In this document: positions 55,420 to 62,320 of the stretch, piece after piece
Numbering within the stretch: position 1 is the first letter of the stretch
Layout: every line of letters starts with the position of its first letter
IMG/VR virus record: IMGVR_UViG_3300025133_009446
Span: 1-64,000 of that record
Source of the DNA: a virus
DNA: 64,000 bases
Strand: one strand, 5' to 3'
Translations under genes and position numbers: made by a program
Notes under the pieces: generated by a model
What the model was told of the DNA's origin: nothing
Databases searched by the model: none
What the model saw: the letters and a program-made list of their open reading frames with translations, nothing else

Positions 55420-56199
55420 TTATGGACAATGTTTTGTTTTGTAAAATTCACAACCATAGCCTCTCGTACAAGAGAGCTTGTTCTTAATAAAGTTTTTACT
55501 TTTTATATTATACAAAGCTTTGTATAATAAATTAAGGGCATTTTTAATCTTTTTATTGCCACTAGTGACTCTAAAAATTTCAATATTGTTCTTTTTTGCC
55601 GTTCTCTTTAATAGGGCAAAATGAGTTTCAACAGTACTAGGATCTAAATTGTGTTTCTTGCAGAAAAAATGCTTATAAAAAGTTAACTGGTAGGTTGTCA
55701 TCCTTTCGGCTTTTCTTCTAGAATCCCAACCCCACGAACATGTCTTCCAATCTATAACGTGATATTTACCATCAGGAGTTTGTACAACCAAGTCCACAAA
55801 ACCTTTAAATTGATATTCAGATTCATTTTCTATGGGCTCATACAACTGCTCTTCTACGGAATAAACCTTATATGAACCAAAGTAGTCCTTAAGGGCTGGT
55901 AGTACATAATCAATTAATATACCGCCTTGATCCTTCATCTTCTTAATCAAGTCGATATTTAGAGCATTTTCATCTGGCAATTTCTTAAGATTATCTCTAA
56001 ACTCAGTTAAAAAATATATTTTTGCTTTCTCTTGAAATTTGGCTTCTGTAACCAGCCTTTCACACGTACTGTGCATGGCGGTGCCAAAAGCAGTATATTC
56101 ATTACCTTCAAAGCTTGTTACATTGTCTATATATGCTAATTTATGCTTCCAGGCACACTCATTCCATATTTTAAGCTCTGAAAACGAAACATGACTCAT
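55420..56199 (-). CDS. PD-(D/E)XK nuclease, RecB/Cas4-like
   Basis: The 259-residue protein starts SFSELKIWNECAWKHKLAYI, then has YTAFGTAMHSTCERL, FKGFVDLVVQT and HVIDWKTCSWGWD, which give the D...DxK core. The C-terminus has CTRGYGCEFYKTKHCP, so with an upstream Cys the Fe-S or zinc cluster of Cas4/AddB-type nucleases may form (a Cys is visible near the N-terminus, NECAWKHK). Such proteins act in recombination, packaging or DNA end processing in phages. It separates the glycan island from the phoH block. Confidence 0.85.
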   Translation of the reverse strand: MSHVSFSELKIWNECAWKHKLAYIDNVTSFEGNEYTAFGTAMHSTCERLVTEAKFQEKAKIYFLTEFRDNLKKLPDENALNIDLIKKMKDQGGILIDYVLPALKDYFGSYKVYSVEEQLYEPIENESEYQFKGFVDLVVQTPDGKYHVIDWKTCSWGWDSRRKAERMTTYQLTFYKHFFCKKHNLDPSTVETHFALLKRTAKKNNIEIFRVTSGNKKIKNALNLLYKALYNIKSKNFIKNKLSCTRGYGCEFYKTKHCP

Positions 56200-56645
56200 T
56201 ATCCACCTTCTTGTGTATTAGTATTCTTTGGATCCAGTGTAACTGTTGTTTTTTCATTTGTCAATGTTTTTTTTGCGCTGGTGCGTGTGCGGGTTGCTAC
56301 AGTTTTTCTAGTGGCTTTTCTAGTGGTTTTTCTAGTGGTTTTTCTAGGAGCATTTACAGTGCGAGTTGTATTTTCATTGTGTCCTTTGGTTGTCCACACC
56401 CACTGCCCTGTTTGACTATTCGGTTGGTGGCTATTAACCTTGGAAGTGCCTGATATTAATCGTTCAGCTTCAATACCTGCACCTAAAAGCACCCTTCTGA
56501 CTGTTGATGCATCAATTTCTATTCGCTTGCTAGCGCTTTTAGCTCCATCATTATATTTAATATTAGCAGTAACCGTTACCGTGCCAGCTTTTTTATCCAC
56601 TGTCCATTTTAAATAACTATCATATTTTCCTTGTTTATAGCTCAT
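56199..56645 (-). CDS. Unknown protein with basic repetitive C-terminus, 148 aa
   Basis: ATG at 56645 follows TATAGGAGATCTTAC. The first 95 residues (MSYKQGKYDSYLKWTVDKKA, then KRIEIDASTVRRVLLGAG) make a compact beta/alpha domain without a known motif. Residues about 100-130 are extremely basic and repeat RKTT-type units, encoded by four 12-bp units. Such tails bind DNA or RNA non-specifically. It lies between the PD-(D/E)XK nuclease and the metallopeptidase-like gene and could coat or condense DNA, but no function is known. Confidence 0.65.
   Translation of the reverse strand: MSYKQGKYDSYLKWTVDKKAGTVTVTANIKYNDGAKSASKRIEIDASTVRRVLLGAGIEAERLISGTSKVNSHQPNSQTGQWVWTTKGHNENTTRTVNAPRKTTRKTTRKATRKTVATRTRTSAKKTLTNEKTTVTLDPKNTNTQEGG
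56303..56349 (-). repeat. 12-bp tandem repeat, about four units
   Basis: Units of TTTTTCTAGTGG (plus-strand reading), one with a single change and the last partial, encode the RKTT/RKAT array of the basic tail of the 148-residue protein. Copy number may vary by slippage. Confidence 0.8.
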
Positions 56646-57319
56646 GTAAGATCTCCTATATTTTCTAATTTATTATATACCGTGGGACTTAGCTTTTTCA
56701 CTAATTGTCTGTTATATAAGTAGTAATGTTCAAAGCAATTAGCAAAATACTCTCGCAAGCTAGTGGCGCCATATGGAGACACAAACAAACCAGAAGTAAA
56801 GCTTTGTAATATATTATACCCAATTTCACGATACAACAGCTCATCAAACTTTTCTGAATATTCAGTATTATAAAAGTCTGTCAAATTTACTTTATACCCT
56901 TCATAATCTAATATTTGATATAGTCTTTTTCTTTTCCCAAGAAATTCCAACTCTATAACGTTATCTCCATATAGATCTTCTCCATATATTTCTTCGGCTG
57001 AATGAGCGATTTCATGTACAATATCATTAACCATGTCATTCGCGTCATCTTGCGCGTTTGAAACATAAATTGCGCCATCTTTATAGGCAGCGTTGGTTTG
57101 ATTTTGAACAAATATATCAAAATGTCCGACATATATCGCATCTATTAAATAAAAGAAGTGCTTCGGTACCGTTTCTTCAATTTTTTTCAGCACTACTTCT
57201 ATATCAACAGTTTCCGGAAGATCGTCCTTAAGAAAAACTAATATGTTGTTAAATAAAAATTTTTCTTTCCTTTCTCTTAAAGCTTTAATAGCAGATTTTT
57301 TAATATAATCTATTCTCAT
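56642..57319 (-). CDS. HExxH metallopeptidase-like protein, 225 aa
   Basis: The protein contains VNDIVHEIAHSAEEIYGEDL, an HExxH zinc motif, with SLREYFANCFEHYYL downstream where a third ligand (Glu) could lie. The rest is mixed alpha/beta with no family I can name with certainty. Its short N-terminus and 20-nt overlap with the preceding gene suggest coupled translation. A protease for phage or host protein maturation is possible. T4 prohead protease is a serine enzyme, so this is not that. Function unproven. Confidence 0.72.
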   Translation of the reverse strand: MRIDYIKKSAIKALRERKEKFLFNNILVFLKDDLPETVDIEVVLKKIEETVPKHFFYLIDAIYVGHFDIFVQNQTNAAYKDGAIYVSNAQDDANDMVNDIVHEIAHSAEEIYGEDLYGDNVIELEFLGKRKRLYQILDYEGYKVNLTDFYNTEYSEKFDELLYREIGYNILQSFTSGLFVSPYGATSLREYFANCFEHYYLYNRQLVKKLSPTVYNKLENIGDLT

Positions 57320-57632
57320 TGTTTATTTGTAACGTTATTCCTCTTTCATCTAATTGCTTTTGCAAATTTTCCTGCCACTCTTTTTGCGCAATTTCCGCAT
57401 CATTTAACCCCTGCTTGTAGCCTCTAATAAAATTTTCTTCAGCAACAGGCAATAAGAATTCTGGAAATTCCTTAGCCATAACTTGAATTACCATTTCAAC
57501 ATTCACTTCATCATCTTCAGGTTGCAATTTTTCTCCCACATAATTAACCAACCACTTCTTCATCTCATTATCTAAACCAATTGGCTGTAAAATATCTGGT
57601 TTAAAATCTTCCTCTTTCAACGTATCAGTCAT
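57300..57632 (-). CDS. Conserved phage protein, 110 aa
   Basis: ATG at 57632 follows GGAGAATGTT. The protein is acidic and helical (LDNEMKKWLVNYVGEKLQPE, then FIRGYKQGLNDAEIAQKEW). I recall this N-terminal type from hypothetical proteins of marine T4-like phages beside phoH. It has no membrane segment, signal peptide or enzyme motif. Function unknown. Confidence 0.7.
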   Translation of the reverse strand: MTDTLKEEDFKPDILQPIGLDNEMKKWLVNYVGEKLQPEDDEVNVEMVIQVMAKEFPEFLLPVAEENFIRGYKQGLNDAEIAQKEWQENLQKQLDERGITLQINNENRLY

Positions 57633-57675
57633 AACATTCTCCTGTTTTATATACTAAATTAGTTTCATTTTTAAT

Positions 57676-59001
57676 TTAAAGTATTTTTGCTGCTAACGTA
57701 GCTACTTTAGATCTTTCACCCTTAGTTAAGGTGATATGTCCTGCTAACTCATAATATTTAAATTTTTCAATTGCATAAGTTAGTCCATTAGAGGTTTCGT
57801 CAACATATGCATTATCGATTTGCTCGACGTCGCCTGTTAATATAATTTTAGTATTTTCCCCCACTCTCGTAATGATTGTTTTAAGTTCATGAGCAGACAA
57901 ATTTTGTGCCTCATCAATGATTATATAAGAATCTGCAAGAGAACGCCCCCTTATATAAGTTAAAGCTTCAATTTCGATCGTACCGTTCTCTGTATACATT
58001 TTAAGTGTTTCTTTATCATTCCCCATTAGAAATCGTAAATTGTCTTGTATTGGCATCAACCATGGGCTCATTTTTTCTTCCATGGAACCAGGCAAATAAC
58101 CAATATCTTTACCCATAGGCTGAATAGGTCTGGAAACTACCAATCTTTTATATCTAGCTGCTGTCGTCTCTTCAACAACTTGTTCTAATCCGGCAGCTAT
58201 AGCCATTAATGTTTTGCCGCTCCCAGCTTTTCCAACCAACGTCACCACATGCACATTGGGATCCATCAACAAATCTAATGCAAATGTCTGCTCTTTATTT
58301 CTTGCTCTAATTCCCCATATTTTTTTCTTAGAATTGATTCCATTCACTCTTTGTAATGGAGATGTATAATTTATAAATCTTGCCAGCGCAGTTTTTTTAT
58401 CATTAGAGTTTGACACCAACATCATATATTGATTAGGAAATAATTTAATATCCTCCTTTTCTAAGAAAATATCTTCCCCACTATAAAATTGATCAATTGT
58501 TTGATCATCTACCAAGTGAGTTACGTATCCATCATATATATGAGTTGTGTCCTTTACAACTTGATTGGTTATATAATCCTCGGTTAAGAGTCCCAAAGCA
58601 TCACACTTAACGCGCATGTTGATGTCGCGTGAAACTACAATTACCTTTCTATTTAAACTTAATCTTTTTTCCGCCATGGCGACACCAATGATTTCATTAT
58701 CTGGTATTTTATAATCAATATCTTCAGGTAAATTTGCAAACTTAAAATTTTTAACTGTTATTAAACCTTTACCTTTATCTATTCTCACTCCTTTGAATAA
58801 ACTTCCTTTTTCTCTGAGAGAGTCTAATTTACGAATAACATTTCTAGCATTAGATCCAACACTATCTTGTCTTTTTTTATGATTGTCTACTTCCTCTAAA
58901 ACTTTAAATGGAATTACAATATCGTTATTTCCATATGAGGTTAAAGAGTTCGCGTCAGTTAGATATACGCTGGTGTCGAGAACATATATTTTTTTAGCCA
59001 T
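57676..59001 (-). CDS. phoH: PhoH-type ATPase with N-terminal PIN domain
   Basis: ATG at 59001 has AAGGGAAATAC upstream. The 441-residue protein has a PIN-domain start (KIYVLDTSVYLTDANSLTSY, then FKVLEEVDNHKKRQDSVGSN) and a PhoH P-loop (VVTLVGKAGSGKTLMAIAAG) with Walker B YIIIDEAQNLSAHELK. Two-domain PIN-PhoH proteins occur in bacteria such as Bacillus YlaK-type and in marine phages. They are thought to unwind and cut RNA, but the phage role (often called phosphate-related) is untested. Transcription leads into the metallopeptidase-like gene. Confidence 0.9.
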   Translation of the reverse strand: MAKKIYVLDTSVYLTDANSLTSYGNNDIVIPFKVLEEVDNHKKRQDSVGSNARNVIRKLDSLREKGSLFKGVRIDKGKGLITVKNFKFANLPEDIDYKIPDNEIIGVAMAEKRLSLNRKVIVVSRDINMRVKCDALGLLTEDYITNQVVKDTTHIYDGYVTHLVDDQTIDQFYSGEDIFLEKEDIKLFPNQYMMLVSNSNDKKTALARFINYTSPLQRVNGINSKKKIWGIRARNKEQTFALDLLMDPNVHVVTLVGKAGSGKTLMAIAAGLEQVVEETTAARYKRLVVSRPIQPMGKDIGYLPGSMEEKMSPWLMPIQDNLRFLMGNDKETLKMYTENGTIEIEALTYIRGRSLADSYIIIDEAQNLSAHELKTIITRVGENTKIILTGDVEQIDNAYVDETSNGLTYAIEKFKYYELAGHITLTKGERSKVATLAAKIL

Positions 59002-59028
59002 GTATTTCCCTTTGCGCAGGAATATTAT

Positions 59029-59036
59029 TATAAATA
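59029..59036 (+). promoter_or_regulatory. Candidate late-type promoter (TATAAATA) for the protease gene
   Basis: An exact TATAAATA in the divergent region lies 100 nt upstream of the only plus-strand gene. It fits the T4 late -10-like box. The distance is longer than usual and the same 8-mer is expected by chance in AT-rich DNA, so the call is tentative. Confidence 0.35.
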
Positions 59037-59084
59037 GATAGATATTTCGAAATTCACCAGTATTGGGGGATCTGTTTTAAAACC

Positions 59085-59107
59085 GAACAGCTGCTTTTAA
59101 GCTGTTC
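59085..59107 (+). promoter_or_regulatory. Perfect 8-bp inverted repeat (hairpin) before the protease gene
   Basis: GAACAGCT and AGCTGTTC pair perfectly around a 7-nt loop, 29 nt before the protease start and upstream of its AGGAGG ribosome site. It could be an mRNA hairpin that tunes translation or stability, or a terminator for minus-strand readthrough, though its T-run is weak. Confidence 0.5.
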
Positions 59108-59136
59108 TATACTAGTTATTTTAGGAGGCGCATCGC

Positions 59137-59874
59137 ATGAAATACAAAAAAACAATGTTTCTATTAATAATTTTCATTTTTTCTCACATCAGCAGCTGTA
59201 GTAATCCTCCTTTTTCTCACCATGTTAGTCGCCATGATGAATATATGCAAAGCAATCTCCCAAGAGAAGCTTTTATAAAAATAAAATCTAAAATCACAAT
59301 TAAAAATTGTGTAGCTGGAATATGCTCTAGACGTACATTGTCATATGCAGGATCTGGTTTTATTGTTGGTGTTGGAGAAAGAGGATCCTTTGTCATGACT
59401 GCTGCACATGTATGCAGAGATCGTGATGAGGACGCTAACAGACTTTTAGAACATAAAATAGTCGATCTAGATGGTAACGAACATGTTGGAATAACACTGG
59501 CTTATGATATCCAAGCCGATATTTGCCTTATGTATGCAACTGGATTGACAAACAAAAGGGCATTAACAGTTTCCCCAAATGAACCAAAACCTGGAGATAG
59601 ATTATATAATCTAGCAGCGCCTGCAGGTATATTTGATATCAATATGATGCCAATATTAGAAGGTTTTTACAATGGAGTTAGTAGCGGTGCAGCTGTATAT
59701 AGCATTCCTGCTGCTGGTGGAAGTTCTGGATCTCCAGTATTAAACAGTCACATGCAAATAGTAGGATTGATCCACTCTGTACATGTAGCTTTTCCCATGA
59801 TTACAATTGGACCAACTTATGAAGAAATAAAGCACTTCATTGAAACTAATGTAGAAAAATATTCAAATTTATAG
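59137..59874 (+). CDS. Secreted trypsin-like serine protease, lipoprotein
   Basis: The only plus-strand gene. ATG at 59137 has a near-consensus AGGAGG 10 nt upstream. The 245-residue protein has a positively charged start (MKYKKT), a hydrophobic run and lipobox ISSC with Cys21, so it should be lipidated and exported, the +2 Ser favouring the outer membrane. The trypsin-like triad can be read: His91 in VMTAAHVC, Asp128 in QADICLMY and Ser197 in GGSSGSP. The orientation, own ribosome site and possible promoter fit a moron gene that alters the infected host's envelope. The target is unknown. The stop meets the minus-strand stop of the next gene with no gap. Confidence 0.85.
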   Translation: MKYKKTMFLLIIFIFSHISSCSNPPFSHHVSRHDEYMQSNLPREAFIKIKSKITIKNCVAGICSRRTLSYAGSGFIVGVGERGSFVMTAAHVCRDRDEDANRLLEHKIVDLDGNEHVGITLAYDIQADICLMYATGLTNKRALTVSPNEPKPGDRLYNLAAPAGIFDINMMPILEGFYNGVSSGAAVYSIPAAGGSSGSPVLNSHMQIVGLIHSVHVAFPMITIGPTYEEIKHFIETNVEKYSNL

Positions 59875-60225
59875 CTACTTTTCCCAAATAATTGATCCCA
59901 ATGTGTTTTTCACTGCAGTTAACCTATCATAAAATTGCATGCCTTGTATCTCGTCATACAACACATAACTTTGAAATTCATCTCTATCATAATTCGAAAA
60001 GATGTTATACAACATGTGAGATAATTGATCGTCAAAATGTATACGTTTAGTTGGAAATTTCATCATGTCCTCGCATGTAAAAGACAAATTCTGATTTTCA
60101 TAAAAGGAAACATCAACATAATCTCCTTTATTATTCATACTAGGCACCTTATAGCACATTACAATACTGAACGTTTGAGGGTTACATACATAACGTACCT
60201 CATCTGCATATAATTTAGTATTCAT
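59875..60225 (-). CDS. Unknown protein, 116 aa
   Basis: ATG at 60225, one-base overlap with the preceding stop. The 116-residue protein (MNTKLYADEVRYVCNPQTFS, then FPTKRIHFDDQLSHMLYNIF) is soluble with aromatic-rich strands. I see no known motif. Its stop codon is back-to-back with the protease stop (TAGCTA). It ends the small-gene operon that begins after the tmRNA. Confidence 0.6.
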   Translation of the reverse strand: MNTKLYADEVRYVCNPQTFSIVMCYKVPSMNNKGDYVDVSFYENQNLSFTCEDMMKFPTKRIHFDDQLSHMLYNIFSNYDRDEFQSYVLYDEIQGMQFYDRLTAVKNTLGSIIWEK

Positions 60226-60431
60226 TATATAGTGCTCACTTCTTTAGGAGATATAAATTGCAATTTACTAGTTTTATTTCTAGGATCAGTTAGTGTTAAA
60301 TACTGATTTGTGTTCCAACTTAAATAATCAATATCTTCAATAAGCCATGTTCTATTTCGAAACAACACTCTGCTTCCTACGTAAGCTTTTCTACCTCTTT
60401 TATCAATTGTGAATCTTCTTGTTGTTTTCAT
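60225..60431 (-). CDS. Small basic unknown protein, 68 aa
   Basis: ATG at 60431, overlapping the preceding gene by 29 nt. The 68-residue protein (MKTTRRFTIDKRGRKAYVGS, then LFRNRTWLIEDIDYLSW) has a basic N-terminus and the short beta pattern of an SH3-like barrel, seen in small nucleic-acid or ribosome-binding proteins. No firm family. Confidence 0.6.
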   Translation of the reverse strand: MKTTRRFTIDKRGRKAYVGSRVLFRNRTWLIEDIDYLSWNTNQYLTLTDPRNKTSKLQFISPKEVSTI

Positions 60432-60660
60432 TTTTCTTTCCTCGGCTCTTTTTTTTATTAGATTTTGGTTTTTCTTCTGGTTTAACCCAGAGTTTTAATC
60501 TGAATATTTCTCTATTTGAAGATGTGCCTCTCTTAATCTTTAAATGAATGGTTTCTGCATCATCATCATAAGTCATAGCTGCATCTCTTGCCTCCTCGTA
60601 TGTATTAAACATACCAACGTTAACCCACTTTTTATTATTTGATTCATCAGATTTATTCAT
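60403..60660 (-). CDS. Small protein with basic tail, 85 aa
   Basis: ATG at 60660 follows TATAGGAGATCAT and starts 17 nt after the tmRNA end. The N-terminal part (KKWVNVGMFNTYEEARDAAM) has the strand-helix pattern of small AP2/SPOR-like domains, and the C-terminus is very basic (KSNKKKSRGKKNENNKK). It may bind nucleic acid. Function unknown. Confidence 0.65.
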   Translation of the reverse strand: MNKSDESNNKKWVNVGMFNTYEEARDAAMTYDDDAETIHLKIKRGTSSNREIFRLKLWVKPEEKPKSNKKKSRGKKNENNKKIHN

Positions 60661-60677
60661 ATGATCTCCTATATCAG

Positions 60678-60991
60678 TGGAAGTGTCGGGAGTCGAACCC
60701 GAGTCCGAAAAACCTCAAAAACAACGTCATTCACAAGATTAGTCAGTTATTTGAACTCTGACAAACTCAAACCCTGCATGCGCGTACCACCAGTTTTGTG
60801 ACTTTCTTGAAAAACTGGAAAGCTGCCTAGCTTCCTTAATGGAGTGCTAGAAACTCCAAATTACGCAGCTAAGGCGTAATCAAGTTCAACATTATCGTTG
60901 GCTTTTATAAAAATTGAGTATTTTTACTGTGCTACCCACACAGCCTTGCACGTTTATTTTATCCATTCTCCGTCGAAACCTTTTCACCCCC
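60678..60991 (-). ncRNA. ssrA: tmRNA (transfer-messenger RNA), one-piece
   Basis: A complete, non-permuted tmRNA of 314 nt. The 5' end GGGGGUG (60991-60985) pairs with CACUUCC (60685-60679), including G3-U70, the alanyl-tRNA synthetase identity pair. After the 5' acceptor comes the conserved GGUUUCGACGG. The 3' side has a T-arm (UCGGG, loop UUCGACU, CCCGA). The tag reading frame (60902-60861) starts with GCC and reads ANDNVELDYALAA then UAA; its LAA end is the ClpXP-type signal. A GUGC...GCAC hairpin (about 60953-60931) fits pseudoknot 1. The CCA end is not encoded (CTG instead), so host nucleotidyltransferase must add it. tmRNA with SmpB frees stalled ribosomes and tags the product for degradation. 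No smpB is seen here. Phage tmRNAs are rare. Confidence 0.93.
60861..60902 (-). other. tmRNA tag-peptide reading frame
   Basis: Thirteen codons plus UAA inside the tmRNA encode ANDNVELDYALAA. The resume codon GCC (Ala) follows an A/U-rich stretch, as in known tmRNAs, and the hydrophobic LAA ending is the usual protease signal. Confidence 0.9.
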
Positions 60992-61005
60992 ATTATTGCT
61001 ATTAG

Positions 61006-61023
61006 TATATACAATTGTATATA
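61006..61023. promoter_or_regulatory. 18-bp perfect palindrome upstream of the tmRNA
   Basis: TATATACAATTGTATATA reads the same on both strands. It lies between the HTH gene stop and the tmRNA 5' end, 14 nt from it, where the promoter of the tmRNA should be. It may be an operator or simply an AT-rich promoter element. Confidence 0.55.
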
Positions 61024-61033
61024 AGATGTTAAG

Positions 61034-61384
61034 CTATTTTTCGAAATAATCTTCAACTTTAAATTTTCTTAAGAGTTTTCGCAATTCTCTTGGCGCTATT
61101 CCTAAGAATCTTGCTGCTTCTCTTTTGGATTTTGTCGCGCTTAGGGCATACTTTAATAATGCATCTTGTACAATTTCTTTTGCACTATACCATATTGGCA
61201 TGCCATATAATTTATTGCCAAATACTTTAGAAGCTAATTCAAGCTTGAGTGCAATTGCTTCCTCAAGTGTCAAAGAATTTAACATTACCTCAAATTCTTC
61301 GTTACTTTTCAGATCGTTGCGGAGTTTCTTTGCGATGCTATAATTTTTATTTTTCCCAGAGACTTTTCTTTTTTTCCAGACCAC
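61034..61384 (-). CDS. Small HTH protein, Fis-like C-terminal domain
   Basis: Start is GTG at 61384 with GAGAGAAAA upstream; no ATG is close. The 116-residue product has a basic N-terminus (KKRKVSGKNKNYSIAKKLRN) and a C-terminal helix-turn-helix: LLKYALSATKSKREAARFLG then IAPRELRKLLRKF, as in the Fis/NtrC C-terminal HTH_8. It probably binds DNA. Two perfect palindromes (61425-61440 and 61006-61023) flank the gene and are candidate sites. Position before the tmRNA suggests local control, but nothing is proven. NtrC-type ATPase parts are absent. Confidence 0.75.
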   Translation of the reverse strand: MVWKKRKVSGKNKNYSIAKKLRNDLKSNEEFEVMLNSLTLEEAIALKLELASKVFGNKLYGMPIWYSAKEIVQDALLKYALSATKSKREAARFLGIAPRELRKLLRKFKVEDYFEK

Positions 61385-61424
61385 TTAAATTTTCTCTCTA
61401 GATATGATACAATAAATTCATAGT

Positions 61425-61440
61425 TTGATTAATTAATCAA
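61425..61440. promoter_or_regulatory. 16-bp perfect palindrome upstream of the HTH gene
   Basis: TTGATTAATTAATCAA is a perfect palindrome about 40 nt upstream of the HTH gene start, in a 141-nt AT-rich intergenic stretch (61385-61525) that also has a TATAAT-like box. It could be the HTH protein's own operator. No other feature is seen in that stretch. Confidence 0.55.
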
Positions 61441-61525
61441 TCCAATCTATTATAATCTTTATTATATTTTATTCTTTATATTATTTAAATGAAATATTAG
61501 ATATGATGGATTGCAACAGTACTAG

Positions 61526-62320
61526 CTAGACTCCTTCTTCTTCTTCTACCTCTTCTGCACCAACAGGTACATCTAGATCGTCAGCTAGTTCTTGTTCAAA
61601 TTTTCTGAAATATAGCTTAAAGTTAGTAATAATATAATCGCGATATGCGTCTGCATCTTCTTCATCTTCTAGATCTTCATATGCGCTAATGATCTGTTTT
61701 TCAACTTTATTCCATGCCCTTTCTGCAAAGTTGCGTCCAGTTCTATTTGCTCCCGGCAGATCTTGAAACGTTTTTTCTTCTTTTTCTGCTTCTTCCTTTG
61801 CCTCTTCTTCATCTTGTGGGCGTGCGGGAATAAATTTCGCTTCTTCTGCCTCTTCCTCATCCACTTCAACACCAATTACTTCCATGATAGCTTCTTTTAT
61901 TCTATCTTCAATTGAAGCTTCCTCGTCTGTTTCTTTTCCACCCGGCGCAAATCGATTTGCATCAACAGGGGCTAAAGCTGCATCTAAAGTGGCAAGGAAG
62001 TGAGCGGCAAAAGAATCTCGTTGTTCTTTTTTGGTTGTTAAAGTCTTGTATTCCTCTTCCACTTGCACTATAGTAGCTTTAAGCACTTTATCTAATTCTA
62101 CAATACCGGTGTTTTTGTGTTGTACGCCGCTAGCAACACTCGTGCTAGCATCTTCAGAAATTAGCCTACGTATCATGTTTCTCAAAACAGTTTCTTCTAG
62201 ATATTCTTTTTTAGCTTGTTTTAATTTTTTTTCATATATTGCTTTAATTCCATAACGTACAAATTTTCGTACTGTCATCTCCTCTTGCATTTCTGATATA
62301 AATTCTTTTCTATCAATCAT
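61526..62320 (-). CDS. Acidic unknown phage protein, 264 aa
   Basis: ATG at 62320 overlaps the preceding gene by 4 nt. The first 60 residues are helical and basic (EFISEMQEEMTVRKFVRYGI, then AKKEYLEETVLRNMIRRLI), and the C-terminal half is very acidic (DEEEAEEAKFIPARPQDEEE, ending EEVEEEEGV). Such a charged, helical profile is seen in scaffold or core proteins, but I have no signature to name it. It is transcribed with the nucleotidyltransferase-like gene. Confidence 0.65.
   Translation of the reverse strand: MIDRKEFISEMQEEMTVRKFVRYGIKAIYEKKLKQAKKEYLEETVLRNMIRRLISEDASTSVASGVQHKNTGIVELDKVLKATIVQVEEEYKTLTTKKEQRDSFAAHFLATLDAALAPVDANRFAPGGKETDEEASIEDRIKEAIMEVIGVEVDEEEAEEAKFIPARPQDEEEAKEEAEKEEKTFQDLPGANRTGRNFAERAWNKVEKQIISAYEDLEDEEDADAYRDYIITNFKLYFRKFEQELADDLDVPVGAEEVEEEEGV

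Noticed and set aside
55405-55429. Longer start for the first GT4 gene
   Set aside because: The upstream codon is TTG with no ribosome site and overlaps the nuclease gene; TTG at 55405 after GGAG fits better.
60678-60720. tRNA gene at the tmRNA 3' end
   Set aside because: The T-arm and acceptor belong to tmRNA; no anticodon arm is present.
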